A stretch of DNA of 64,000 bases from Brevibacterium renqingii (GTDB taxonomy: Bacteria > Actinomycetota > Actinomycetes > Actinomycetales > Brevibacteriaceae): the NCBI RefSeq assembly GCF_017808105.1, contig NZ_JADBHF010000004.1:124001-188000 (forward strand), in the 5' to 3' direction. A program made the position numbers and the translations under genes. The notes under the pieces were generated by a model. The model searched no databases. It saw nothing but the letters and a program-made list of their open reading frames with translations, and was not told where the DNA came from. Shown piece after piece: positions 52,494-61,163 of the stretch (position 1 is its first letter; each line of letters starts with the position of its first letter).

Positions 52494-52682
52494 ATGACCG
52501 GAGTCAATGAAGATTTCTACCAGCCAGGCACCCGCCCCGGCGACATCATCGAGGTTGAGGACGAAGAGACCGGTGAGCTGGTCAAGCACATGATCTACCT
52601 CGACGAATTCGGCAACGGCACGAAAACGCGTCCTCTGACCGACGAAGAGCTCGAAGAACTCGACGAGGACTCCGAGGACTGA
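52494..52682 (+). CDS. Small acidic conserved protein
   Basis: A 62-residue protein: DFYQPGTRPGDIIEVEDEET, KHMIYLDEFGNGTKTRPLTD, then an acidic tail (EELEELDEDSED). No membrane segment or known domain is recognised. The start is secure, since AGGAGG is well placed and a strong terminator follows the stop. Probably a genuine monocistronic gene of unknown role. Confidence 0.72.
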   Translation: MTGVNEDFYQPGTRPGDIIEVEDEETGELVKHMIYLDEFGNGTKTRPLTDEELEELDEDSED

Positions 52683-52696
52683 GATCTAACGTTCAC

Positions 52697-52728
52697 TGGT
52701 GGCAGCGCTCCGCCAAGCGCTGCCACCA
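52697..52728 (+). terminator. Perfect hairpin terminator
   Basis: A 13-bp perfect stem TGGTGGCAGCGCT / AGCGCTGCCACCA with a six-base loop, 15 bp after the stop at 52682. Its right arm contains one copy of the 11-bp repeat that bounds the island. Confidence 0.85.
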
Positions 52729-52733
52729 AGTTG

Positions 52734-52949
52734 TCAGCGCGCTTTCATATCGAGGAGCTTCGCCACCACCTTCAGAGCCAAGCGCTTCGAGATGCACCAA
52801 GAATCCAGGTGATCAACAGGCGGATCGAAGATCAGCCGGTGTTCCTCATCGACGACGACTCGTAACAAACACCTAACGGTCTCGTTGTCCGGGTTCTGCT
52901 CAGCCGCTCTCTGATGACATACGTCTTCTTGGGATGGATCATTTGCCAT
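52734..52949 (-). CDS. Hypothetical 71-residue protein
   Basis: An open frame with plausible codon use in its second half (ETVRCLLRVVVDEEHRLIFD, LDSWCISKRLALKVVAKLLD). No family is recognised and no good ribosome site precedes ATG 52949. It lies inside the low-G+C island and could be a gene remnant. Confidence 0.35.
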   Translation of the reverse strand: MANDPSQEDVCHQRAAEQNPDNETVRCLLRVVVDEEHRLIFDPPVDHLDSWCISKRLALKVVAKLLDMKAR

Positions 52950-53331
52950 TCTCTAAAACACGAGATGATGTACAAGGCGCTGTTGGATTGCTTGTCACAA
53001 CCCGGGCCAGTACCTGGTCGTCTTGCGTCGCTGCGTTGTACGGGTTGGCCCCGCGCATAGGTGCCATCGAGAATAGTCTTCGACGAAATACGGTTCGGAT
53101 TCTCGCCCGCAGTAACAAGAAGCTTTGTCGCGGAGACCTGGCCCCTCACCTATTTGTTGCAGCCAGCACCAGCGCGGCTTCCGTCGTCAGAACATCAAGC
53201 TAGTCCTCGGCGACTCGGCTCTCCTACTTGAGAAACTCGACGGGTTTCGCCAATCGGGACAGGGCGTCAGTGGGCAACCGTAGCATTGAGTCCACAAGGA
53301 ATCCTACTGTGGCATAAGAACGGGAGCAGCC

Positions 53332-54669
53332 ATGGAATTTACGTCGCGCGAGATCGCGACAGTGATAATCACAGTCAGCTTCGTTCTGCTGTCGTTCTCG
53401 CTCAGCGAGAACCGGAAGGAATTGCTACAGTCCCTCCTTGGAGTAGCGAGAGCTTTTGCGGCTTGGAAAGTCTGGACAGGAGTGCTCGCCTACCTGGCCG
53501 TATTGGGTTGCGCAGTGTTGTCGGCTTACTTCCTCGGGGTTTGGTCCATCGACCTGCTTAAGGACACCCTTATTATTGGCTTCTTCGTGGGACTACCAAT
53601 TCTGTTTAACTCTACGGACTTCAAAAACGGCCTTCAGGTAGTCAAGCACGTTACGAAAAAGGTACTTGGCGTTACGGCCCTGCTGATCCTCTACATCAAC
53701 CTACGGCCACTCCCGTTGTGGGGAGAACTCGTACTTCAGGTATCTCTTCTATTTCTAACGATGGTCGCCGTCATTGCGAAGCGAGATCCTAATACGGCTT
53801 CAGTCGGGAAGTTCGTCGGAGGACTTATAAGCTTCATAGTTCTTGGCCTAATCGCCTATGTCACAGTCCACGTCTTCAAACACTCCACTGAATTCGACTG
53901 GGAACGTGAATTTGCGACGTTCGAGCTATCAGTGTGGCTTCCTGTCTCGCTCATCCCTTTCATCTATCTTTTTGGTTTGATCGCGTCATGCGAGGCGGCG
54001 TTGATAAGAGCGAAGTTTCACAGTGACATAGAAGCTTTGCCTCTCCCCGTCAGGCTCGGCTTTCTAGCTGACGTACACGGCAGTTTGCGCTACGCCACGT
54101 CTTTCTCCGGGCGTTGGTTGCCAGAGCTCGCTACGCAAAGTTCGTTCCGCCAAGCTTTGCGAACAATGCGCGAGTATCGGCGGTCTATTCGTAGCAACAC
54201 CCGGGAAAACAGAAGACGTCGTCGTCGCCTCAAGGAGAACGCTGGAGTAACGGGTGTGGACGAAGATGGTCTTTGGTTGGATCGGCGAGAATTTCACGAA
54301 ACCAAGGAGGCCCTCGAGCGTCTTTTCTACTCGCAAATAGGCCTGTATCGCCATAGAGGTAGTCGATACTGGGCCGACCCGATCGTTGTTTTCCCTTCGG
54401 GAGGATTCGCGAATTTGCCCGAAAACCACGGCGTTCAATTAAGCGTGCGCAACGATGGGCAAGCTTGGGGCGCGTGGCGTCATACACCTGGAGATTTCTA
54501 CTTAGGCGTAGGTGGGACGAGTGACCTCGACGCTCATTGGCGATACGCGGGCGAAAAGGAACCAGCGTCGTATCCAAGTCCAAAATCTTCAGAGTGGGTG
54601 GATATATCAAAAGGTTTAGAAGCTAGTCCCGAATGGGATGCTGACGACAGCCCCTTGCGACCAGCCTAA
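53332..54669 (+). CDS. Orphan membrane protein with soluble C-terminal domain
   Basis: A 445-residue protein with about six helices in residues 1-215 (IATVIITVSFVLLSFSLSEN; VLAYLAVLGCAVLSAYFLGV; VTALLILYINLRPLPLW; FVGGLISFIVLGLIAYVTVH; LPVSLIPFIYLFGLIASCEA). A basic coiled stretch near 270-305 (RRSIRSNTRENRRRRRRLKE) leads to a cytosolic domain rich in Trp, Tyr and Gly to the end. ATG 53332 follows GGGAG. Codon use is AT-rich compared with both sides, pointing to recent transfer. I do not recognise the family; a defence or signalling role is only speculation. Confidence 0.75.
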   Translation: MEFTSREIATVIITVSFVLLSFSLSENRKELLQSLLGVARAFAAWKVWTGVLAYLAVLGCAVLSAYFLGVWSIDLLKDTLIIGFFVGLPILFNSTDFKNGLQVVKHVTKKVLGVTALLILYINLRPLPLWGELVLQVSLLFLTMVAVIAKRDPNTASVGKFVGGLISFIVLGLIAYVTVHVFKHSTEFDWEREFATFELSVWLPVSLIPFIYLFGLIASCEAALIRAKFHSDIEALPLPVRLGFLADVHGSLRYATSFSGRWLPELATQSSFRQALRTMREYRRSIRSNTRENRRRRRRLKENAGVTGVDEDGLWLDRREFHETKEALERLFYSQIGLYRHRGSRYWADPIVVFPSGGFANLPENHGVQLSVRNDGQAWGAWRHTPGDFYLGVGGTSDLDAHWRYAGEKEPASYPSPKSSEWVDISKGLEASPEWDADDSPLRPA

Positions 54670-54810
54670 GCAACAGAATGCCACGAGCCGGTCACGCCGA
54701 CGCTTAGCCTGCGGGAAGCGAAGCCCGGTAATTCTTTCGCTCAACACATTCGCTTGAGAAGCGTAGGGACACGCCGAGAAGGGAAGCACCCACATCTTTG
54801 CGCTGCCACC

Positions 54811-54836
54811 GCGGACACCGGCTCACCGGTGTCCGC
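54811..54836 (-). terminator. Terminator of the YdiJ-like gene
   Basis: A perfect 11-bp stem, GCGGACACCGG / CCGGTGTCCGC, loop CTCA, nine bases past the stop at 54846. It may also stop readthrough from the island gene. Confidence 0.75.
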
Positions 54837-54845
54837 AGTGTGATT

Positions 54846-57800
54846 TCAGGAGGCCTGCTGCACCGCCTGATGCAGCAGCTCGACGATGTTCTTCGGTTCG
54901 CGGTCCGACAAGTGCTTGATCTGCTGCGTGCAGCTGAACCCGTCGGCGACGATCACCGTGTCGTCCGAGGCCTCCCGGATGCGGGGCATGATCACTCGTT
55001 CGGCTGCGCGAACGGAGACATCGTACTTCTCCCCCGCTTTGAACCCGAACGATCCGGCCAGTCCACAGCAGCCGCCGTTGAGGACTTCGAGCTCGAATCC
55101 GAGGCGCTGGAGCAGAGCGCGGTCGGAATCAGTGCCGAGCACCGCCATGTGATGACAGTGCATCTGCACCATCGCCGTCGTCCCGTCGAATGCCTCGATG
55201 ACCGGCGGCTGATAGTTCTGCCGCTCGAGGAACTCCGAGAGCAGATACGTCTGGTGGGACAGGCGCTTCGCATCGTCGTCATCGGCCAGCAGACCCGGCA
55301 GTTCGTCCCGGAAGGCCGCGACGCAGCTCGGTTCGACCCCGATGACCGGGATGCCGGCGCGGATGTCCTCGCGCAGGGCCTCGAGCATCTGCGCCCACAG
55401 CTTCTTCGCGAGTTTGAGCATGCCCGCATCGTAGAGGGGACGCCCGCAGCACAGCGGACGAGGCGGCAGAGTCACCTCATAGCCGGCGTCCTCGAGCACG
55501 GCCGCCGTGGCCTCGAGGTTCTGCGACTCGAGGTAGTTGTTGAACGTATCAGGCCACAGGATCACGCGATCGACCTCGAGGGGAGCCTGATCGCCGTGCG
55601 GATGGTTGGCACCGGCACGACCGTGCTTCTGCATATGCGATGTCGAGTAGTTCTCGGCGGCGACCTGCGACTTCGAATGGTGCAGATCATGCGTTCCGTC
55701 ATGCCTCCGTTCGGACCGTCTGCTCTCACGGTCTGCCGGGCTGACCGGTGCGGCCGTGCGCGACCGGCGCGAGCTGCGGAACTGCGATGAGAACGGTCGT
55801 CTGAACTTCGGCACGCCTCGCTGCTGGGCGATGCCCCCGCCGAACTTCACGAGCGAGGACAGCAGCGGCGTCTGCGTCACCGCATTGACCACCCCGGGCA
55901 GCTTGCTCGCCATCCGCGCCCACCAGTAGATGAGTGTGATCGCGTATTCGCTGCGCGGCCGGAGCCGGCCCTTGTAGTAGTGGGAGAGGAATTCGGCCTT
56001 GTATGTGGCCATGTCGACGTTGACCGGGCATTCGGATTTGCATGACTTGCACGACAGGCACAGGTCGAGCGCCTCGTGGACGTGTTTGTCACGCCAGAGT
56101 TTGAGGTTCGGTCCACGCAGCATCTCGAACAGCATGCGTGCCCGCCCGCGGGTCGAGTCCTCCTCCTCTCGGGTGGCCATATAGCTCGGGCACATGTAGC
56201 CGGTGTCGGTGTTGCGGCATTCGCCGACGCCGACGCAGCGGGAGACGGCCTTTCCGAAGTCCCCGTCATCGTCGGGGAACGCGAAGTGCGTGCTCACCGG
56301 GGTCAGCCGGGCGTCGGGTCCCTTCCTGAGGTTCTCCGTCGGCGAGTACGGACGCACCGCCTTGCCCGGGTTGAGCTTCCAATCGGGATCCCAGATGTGC
56401 TTGAACTCGGAGAAGGCGTCGACGAGTTCGGAGCTGTACATGATGTCGAGAAGCGCCGCCCGCGCCTGCCCGTCTCCGTGCTCGCCGGAGAGGGACCCTC
56501 CGTAGTCCGCGATCAGGTGTGCGGCCCGCTCGAGGAAGTCACGCCACTGCCGCACCCCCTCAGCAGTGTCGAGGATGAAGGTGATGCGGCAGTGGATGCA
56601 GCCTTGCCCGAAGTGACCGTACAGCGACGCCTCGTAGTCGAATTCCTCGAGGAGGTCCTTGAAATCACGCAGATAGTCACCGACCTTGTCGACCGGGACC
56701 GCCGCGTCCTCCCAGCCGGGGTGCGTCTCCCGCAGACCGGGCACATGGGAAGTCGCGCCAAGCCCGGCTTCTCGGACCTGCCACAGCTTCTGCGCCTCCC
56801 AGTCCTCTTCTACGATCTTCGTGCCCAACACCCGGTCGTCGTCCTTGCAGTCGGCGACGAAATCCTCCGCCTGCTGGTGCGCATCGTCTCGGTCATCGGA
56901 GCCGAACTCGACGAGGAGGAAGCCACCTCCTTCAGGCAGGATGTCGATGTCGTCGGGGTGCAGCCCCTTCCGCCGCATGTACTCGAGGAGCTTGTCATCG
57001 ATGCCCTCACAGGCGACCGGTCGGTGCTCGCGCACCATCGGCACCGCGTCCCCGGCGGTCGCGGCGTCCTCGTAGCCGACTGCCACGAGGACCCGTTCGG
57101 CCATCGCGTCGGTGAGGTGGACCTTCGCGCGCATGATCGTCACGCACGTGCCCTCGGAGCCGACGAGGGCCTTGGCGACATCGAACCCGTGCTCGGGCAG
57201 CAGCCGGTTGAGGTTGAATCCCGAGACCCGGCGGGGAATCTGCGGGAAGCCGGTGCGCAGCTTCGCGATGTGCTCATCGCGCAGGGCCCTCAGATCCTCG
57301 AGGATCCGCCCCTTCTCACCGCCCTCGGCGATCGCCGCATCCAGTTCCTCGGCGCTCATCGCCCCGACAGTGAAGCGCTCCCCACGATAGGTGAGCACAT
57401 CGAGTTCGATGACCTGGTCGGCGGTCAGGGGCCCGTGGCCGTAGAACTCGGACATGATCGAGTGGGTGCCGCACGAATTGTTGCCGATCATCCCGCCGAG
57501 GGTGTTGCGGCTGTGCGTCGACGGATCGGGTCCGTAGGTCAGCCCGTATTCGGCAGCGTCCTGACGCAGATGGTCGAGATTGCATCCGGGCTCGATCCAG
57601 GCGGTCTTCTCCTCCGGGTCGATCGACTCCACCGCATTGAGGTATTTCGAGAAGTCGATGATCACGGCCTCGTTCGTCGTCTGCCCGGCCAGACTCGTCC
57701 CGCCGCCGCGGGTCGTGATCGGCAGTTCGAAGCGGTGGCACAGGGCGACGGTGTCGATGACGTCGTCGAACGTGCGCGGGACGACGACTCCGATCGGCAC

Positions 57801-58022
57801 CTGCCGGTAGTTCGACCCATCCGTCGAATACGCCGTGCGGCTGCCGTCGTCGAAGCGCACCTCGGCCTGCGTGTTCGCTTCGAGTTCGGCGACCAGCCGT
57901 CTGACCGGCGTCGAGAGATCACGCGCGGTGGCGGTGCGGGAGATGGTCGGGATCCCGTCGAATCGGATCGGCAGCCTGTCTGTCGAGGCATCGGCGGTTC
58001 TGCTTACGACAGTTTCGGACAT
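54846..58022 (-). CDS. YdiJ-like FAD-linked and Fe-S oxidoreductase (D-2-hydroxyacid dehydrogenase)
   Basis: A 1,058-residue fusion. Residues about 80-280 are an FAD_binding_4 domain (PITTRGGGTSLAGQTTNEAV; NTLGGMIGNNSCGTHS), then an FAD-oxidase C domain to about 560. Two 4Fe-4S motifs follow (CVGVGECRNTDTGYMCPS near 592; CLSCKSCKSECPVN near 653), and C-terminal CCG cysteine clusters (PLCCGRPLYDAGML; GGCCGLAGSFG). A basic, His-rich linker of about 75 residues separates the Fe-S and CCG parts. This is the GlcD-GlcF fusion layout of E. coli YdiJ, a proposed D-2-hydroxyglutarate or D-lactate dehydrogenase. Last gene of the operon starting at 60952. Confidence 0.9.
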   Translation of the reverse strand: MSETVVSRTADASTDRLPIRFDGIPTISRTATARDLSTPVRRLVAELEANTQAEVRFDDGSRTAYSTDGSNYRQVPIGVVVPRTFDDVIDTVALCHRFELPITTRGGGTSLAGQTTNEAVIIDFSKYLNAVESIDPEEKTAWIEPGCNLDHLRQDAAEYGLTYGPDPSTHSRNTLGGMIGNNSCGTHSIMSEFYGHGPLTADQVIELDVLTYRGERFTVGAMSAEELDAAIAEGGEKGRILEDLRALRDEHIAKLRTGFPQIPRRVSGFNLNRLLPEHGFDVAKALVGSEGTCVTIMRAKVHLTDAMAERVLVAVGYEDAATAGDAVPMVREHRPVACEGIDDKLLEYMRRKGLHPDDIDILPEGGGFLLVEFGSDDRDDAHQQAEDFVADCKDDDRVLGTKIVEEDWEAQKLWQVREAGLGATSHVPGLRETHPGWEDAAVPVDKVGDYLRDFKDLLEEFDYEASLYGHFGQGCIHCRITFILDTAEGVRQWRDFLERAAHLIADYGGSLSGEHGDGQARAALLDIMYSSELVDAFSEFKHIWDPDWKLNPGKAVRPYSPTENLRKGPDARLTPVSTHFAFPDDDGDFGKAVSRCVGVGECRNTDTGYMCPSYMATREEEDSTRGRARMLFEMLRGPNLKLWRDKHVHEALDLCLSCKSCKSECPVNVDMATYKAEFLSHYYKGRLRPRSEYAITLIYWWARMASKLPGVVNAVTQTPLLSSLVKFGGGIAQQRGVPKFRRPFSSQFRSSRRSRTAAPVSPADRESRRSERRHDGTHDLHHSKSQVAAENYSTSHMQKHGRAGANHPHGDQAPLEVDRVILWPDTFNNYLESQNLEATAAVLEDAGYEVTLPPRPLCCGRPLYDAGMLKLAKKLWAQMLEALREDIRAGIPVIGVEPSCVAAFRDELPGLLADDDDAKRLSHQTYLLSEFLERQNYQPPVIEAFDGTTAMVQMHCHHMAVLGTDSDRALLQRLGFELEVLNGGCCGLAGSFGFKAGEKYDVSVRAAERVIMPRIREASDDTVIVADGFSCTQQIKHLSDREPKNIVELLHQAVQQAS

Positions 58023-58032
58023 CGTTGACTCC

Positions 58033-59157
58033 TCAGCAGATTCGATATGGCTCCAGCGCCTCTTCGCGCAGGAGGAGACCGTGACCCGGGCGGGTGCGGT
58101 CAGGATGCAGGGCGCCGTCGACCGGGGTCAGGACCCCGTCGAAAGCGAGTTTCTCGATGCGGACGTGGTCGGCGAAGTACTCGAGGTGGCGCGAATGCCA
58201 CACTCCCGTCAGGGCATGGGCGCTGAGCTGAGGAGCACAGTGGCTGGACAGGTCGATGTTCTCCGCATCGCACAGGGCGCCGACGCGAAGCACAACGGTG
58301 AGTCCGCCGCAGCGGGTGATATCGGCTTGCAGACAGTCGACCGCTTCAGCCCGCAGGAGGTCCCGGAAATGGGTGAGGTCCCAACCGTACTCCCCCGCTG
58401 CGATCTCCATGCCCGCCGGCGCCCGATCACGCAGCAGCCGCAGGCCGTCGAGGTCGTCGGAACTCACCGGCTCCTCGAACCAGCTCACCCCGTTGCCTGC
58501 GAACTCCTCGGCCAGTGCGAGCGCCTGCTTCCGCGCGAACGCGCCGTTGCCGTCGACGAAGAGCCCGAGGCCGTCGCCGATCGCCCGCCGGGCGAACGCG
58601 ACTCGCCGCGGATCGTCATCAGGGTCGGTGCCGACCTTGATCTTCACGGCCGGCAGACCCTCCTCCGCCCACGAGTTGAGCTGTGTCCCGAGTTCTCGAT
58701 CGTCGAAGTTCGTGAAACCGCCGCTGCCGTACGCGGGAATACTGTCGTGGCAGCCTTCGAGCAGAGCCGCCAGCGATACGTCGAGCAGTCGGGCTTTGAG
58801 GTCCCACAGTGCGACGTCGACGGCCGAGACCGCCGCGGCCGCCGGCCCGCGCAGACCCTGATTGCGCAGGGCACGGGCCATCGCATCCCAGGCGGCTCCG
58901 GGTGCCAAGGCGTTCAGCCCGGTGACGACCTGACTCAGAGTGTCGTCGATGATGTGAGCGGCGGCGGCCGGCGCATAGGTGTAACCCAGACCTGACTCGT
59001 CTCCACAGCGAACGCGCACGACCACCAGTGTGGTCGCCGACCAGCTCAGAGTCCCATCGGACTCCGGCTCGTCGAGCGGGATGCGATAGGCCGCGGTGTC
59101 GATTCCGGTCACCGGTGCGACACTGCCGGTCGTGCCCGCAGAGGCAACGTCAGTCAT
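58033..59157 (-). CDS. Mandelate racemase/muconate-lactonizing (enolase superfamily) enzyme
   Basis: A 374-residue enzyme with a capping domain and a TIM barrel. The first acid/base Lys is in AVKIKVGTDP (KxK). Metal ligands are in FVDGNGAFARKQ, SWFEEPVSSDDL and IAAGEYGWDL. The closing His region is LSSHCAPQLSAHALTGVWHS. This matches the mandelate-racemase subgroup, typically sugar-acid dehydratases or racemases. Substrate unknown. It overlaps the ThDP-enzyme gene by 8 bp and precedes the YdiJ-like gene by 10 bp, all on one strand. Confidence 0.88.
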   Translation of the reverse strand: MTDVASAGTTGSVAPVTGIDTAAYRIPLDEPESDGTLSWSATTLVVVRVRCGDESGLGYTYAPAAAAHIIDDTLSQVVTGLNALAPGAAWDAMARALRNQGLRGPAAAAVSAVDVALWDLKARLLDVSLAALLEGCHDSIPAYGSGGFTNFDDRELGTQLNSWAEEGLPAVKIKVGTDPDDDPRRVAFARRAIGDGLGLFVDGNGAFARKQALALAEEFAGNGVSWFEEPVSSDDLDGLRLLRDRAPAGMEIAAGEYGWDLTHFRDLLRAEAVDCLQADITRCGGLTVVLRVGALCDAENIDLSSHCAPQLSAHALTGVWHSRHLEYFADHVRIEKLAFDGVLTPVDGALHPDRTRPGHGLLLREEALEPYRIC

Positions 59158-60952
59158 CCGAGGTCAGACCCATGCGGGCGAACAGCCGTGCCGCGGTGGC
59201 GCGTGAGCTCTGGTTGACCACCCGCCCGAGCTCGGGATCGCCGGCCAGCAGGGATTCGGCGAGGCCCTTGGCCTGGGCGAAGGCGATGTGGGCGGGCAGC
59301 GGTGGGGTGTTGCGATCGCAGCGGACGTCGAGGACGACGGGTCGGTCGGCGGCGAACGCCTGGTCGAAGGCCTTATCGATGTCCTCGGGGTCGTCGACGG
59401 CGATGCCTCTGAGTCCCAGAAGCTCCGCATAGCCGGCGTAGTCCATGGATTCGACCATCTGAGCCGTGTCCCACCTCGGGTCGCCGGCCTCGCGCATCTC
59501 CCAGGACACCTGGTTGAGGTCGCCGTTGTTGATGACGAGGACGACGAAGGTCGAGTTCGACCATTCCTGCCAGTGGCGTTTGACCGTCAGCAGCCCGTTC
59601 ATGCCCATCATCTGGAAGGCGCCGTCGCCGATGGTGCACACCACCGGACGGTCGGGATGCGCGAACTTGCCTGCCAGCGCATACGGCATCGCAGCGAGCA
59701 TCGACGCCATTCGGCCCGAGAGGTTGCCCATCTGGTTCGGTCCGAGTTCGACGTGGAAGCCGTACCAGTCGGCCGTGCTGCCGGCATCGCAGGTGATGAT
59801 CGCGTTCTCGGGCAGTCGTTCGTTGAGGGAGACGAAGACGCGGCGCGGGTTGATCGGGTCGGCCTCGGTCATCGCGACCCGCTTGTTCTCCTTCATCCAG
59901 TCCCGGTTCTCATCGGCGATCTTCTCCTGCCAACCGGTCTCATGCTGGGTCAGATGCGATTGCAGGGCCGCCAGCGTGGTCTTCGCATCACCCCACAGGT
60001 TGACCTCGGTGGGGTAGCGGATCCCCAGATGGCGCGGTGACAGGTCGATCTGCACGGCACGGGCCTGACCGGTCGGCGGCATGAACTCGCCGTAGGGATA
60101 GTTCGTGCCGACCATGAGCAGGGTGTCGCATTTCTGCATCATGTCGTAGCTCGGCCGGGAACCCAGCAGCCCCAGCTGCTGAGTGTGGTATCCGACATCG
60201 CCGGGCACCACCTGTTTGCCCAGCAGCGTGGTGATCACCCCGGCGCCGAGGCGCTCGGCGACGCTGATGACCTCATCGGTCGCCCCGATCGCGCCCTGTC
60301 CGACGAGCATGGCGACTCTCTCGCCGCTGTTGAGGACCTCCGCGGCGCGGGCGAGCGCGTCATCATCGGGTCGCAGTCGATCCTCGGCGTAGCCGACGCC
60401 GGTGCGGGAGACGAAGTGCTCGACCGCGGGCTCCTCCATGTCCATGGTCTGGACGTCGGCGGGGAGGATGACGACTGCCGGTCCTCGGTAGGCCTTGGCC
60501 ATGCGCACGGCTTTGTCGACGACGAGCTGGGCGTGCATCGGCGTGGTCACGGTCTGCACGAACACCGCCGCGTCGGCGTATGCCCGTTCGAGGTTGATCT
60601 CCTGCTGGAATTCGGAGCTCAGCGATACCCGGGCCTGCTGGCCGACGATGGCGACGACGGGCGCGTTGTCGCCCTTGGCGTCGTAGAGGCCGTTCATGAG
60701 GTGGATGGCTCCGGGGCCCGAGGTCGAGATGCACACGCCCACGTCGCCGGTGAATTTCGCATGAGCGGTGGCCATGAAGGCCGCTTCCTCCTCATGGGTC
60801 GGGCGCACATAGGTGAAGTCCTTGCCCTCGTTCTGAGCACGGCCCATGGCGCCGTCGAAACCGCCGATGCCGTCGCCGGGATACCCGTACCAGTGGTGCA
60901 GGTCCCAGGCGATGAGTCGATCGATGATGAAGTCGCTGACGGACGTCGCCAT
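59150..60952 (-). CDS. Thiamine-diphosphate-dependent enzyme, pyruvate oxidase/dehydrogenase-like
   Basis: A 600-residue protein of the POX/acetolactate-synthase fold. N-terminal PYR domain with the ThDP-activating Glu in RPTHEEEAAFMATAHAKFTG; central domain; C-terminal PP domain with the GDG-x-N metal motif (TIGDGAFQMMGMNGLL ... VLVINNGDLNQVSWE). ATG 60952 follows GGAGGAGAAC, so an upstream extension of the frame is rejected. It resembles YdaP-type ThDP-requiring proteins, which decarboxylate 2-oxo acids. First gene of the operon with the enolase-superfamily and YdiJ-like genes. Confidence 0.9.
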   Translation of the reverse strand: MATSVSDFIIDRLIAWDLHHWYGYPGDGIGGFDGAMGRAQNEGKDFTYVRPTHEEEAAFMATAHAKFTGDVGVCISTSGPGAIHLMNGLYDAKGDNAPVVAIVGQQARVSLSSEFQQEINLERAYADAAVFVQTVTTPMHAQLVVDKAVRMAKAYRGPAVVILPADVQTMDMEEPAVEHFVSRTGVGYAEDRLRPDDDALARAAEVLNSGERVAMLVGQGAIGATDEVISVAERLGAGVITTLLGKQVVPGDVGYHTQQLGLLGSRPSYDMMQKCDTLLMVGTNYPYGEFMPPTGQARAVQIDLSPRHLGIRYPTEVNLWGDAKTTLAALQSHLTQHETGWQEKIADENRDWMKENKRVAMTEADPINPRRVFVSLNERLPENAIITCDAGSTADWYGFHVELGPNQMGNLSGRMASMLAAMPYALAGKFAHPDRPVVCTIGDGAFQMMGMNGLLTVKRHWQEWSNSTFVVLVINNGDLNQVSWEMREAGDPRWDTAQMVESMDYAGYAELLGLRGIAVDDPEDIDKAFDQAFAADRPVVLDVRCDRNTPPLPAHIAFAQAKGLAESLLAGDPELGRVVNQSSRATAARLFARMGLTSDD

Positions 60953-61151
60953 GTGCGTTCTCCTCCGGAAGTCTCGGATGTCGGATGTGCAGCAGCCGTC
61001 GTGCTGTGCGGCGGCCTGGCCCTCCAGGCTTGTCCCGGTTACGACACCTGTCAAGACTCCCCGGTACGGGTGGGGAAGCCTCACTGAAACCGCCGCGGCC
61101 CGCCTCCGCAGTCCGTTTCCGCGGGGGCTTATCAGACTCGTCGGCCGGGGT

Positions 61152-61157
61152 TAGCGT
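61152..61157 (+). promoter_or_regulatory. -10 box of the DUF1264 gene, leaderless
   Basis: TAGCGT six bases before ATG 61164. The GAGGAG between them directly abuts the ATG, too close to act as a normal ribosome site. Confidence 0.45.
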
Positions 61158-61163
61158 GAGGAG

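Larger units (their letters stand above)
52717..54810. other. Low-G+C accessory island bounded by an 11-bp direct repeat
   Basis: GCGCTGCCACC occurs at 52717-52727 and 54800-54810. Between them base composition drops sharply to near 50% G+C, codon use changes, and the only substantial gene is an orphan. No integrase or transposase is inside. The non-coding parts (52950-53331 and 54670-54799) hold no recognised feature. Confidence 0.5.

Noticed and set aside
54670-54799. tRNA gene as an island attachment site
   Set aside because: No cloverleaf with a GTTCRA-type T-arm could be formed in the flank.
56076-58028. 650-codon + strand frame antisense to the YdiJ-like gene
   Set aside because: The minus strand shows clear FAD and Fe-S motifs; the antisense translation is compositionally biased with no homology I can see.
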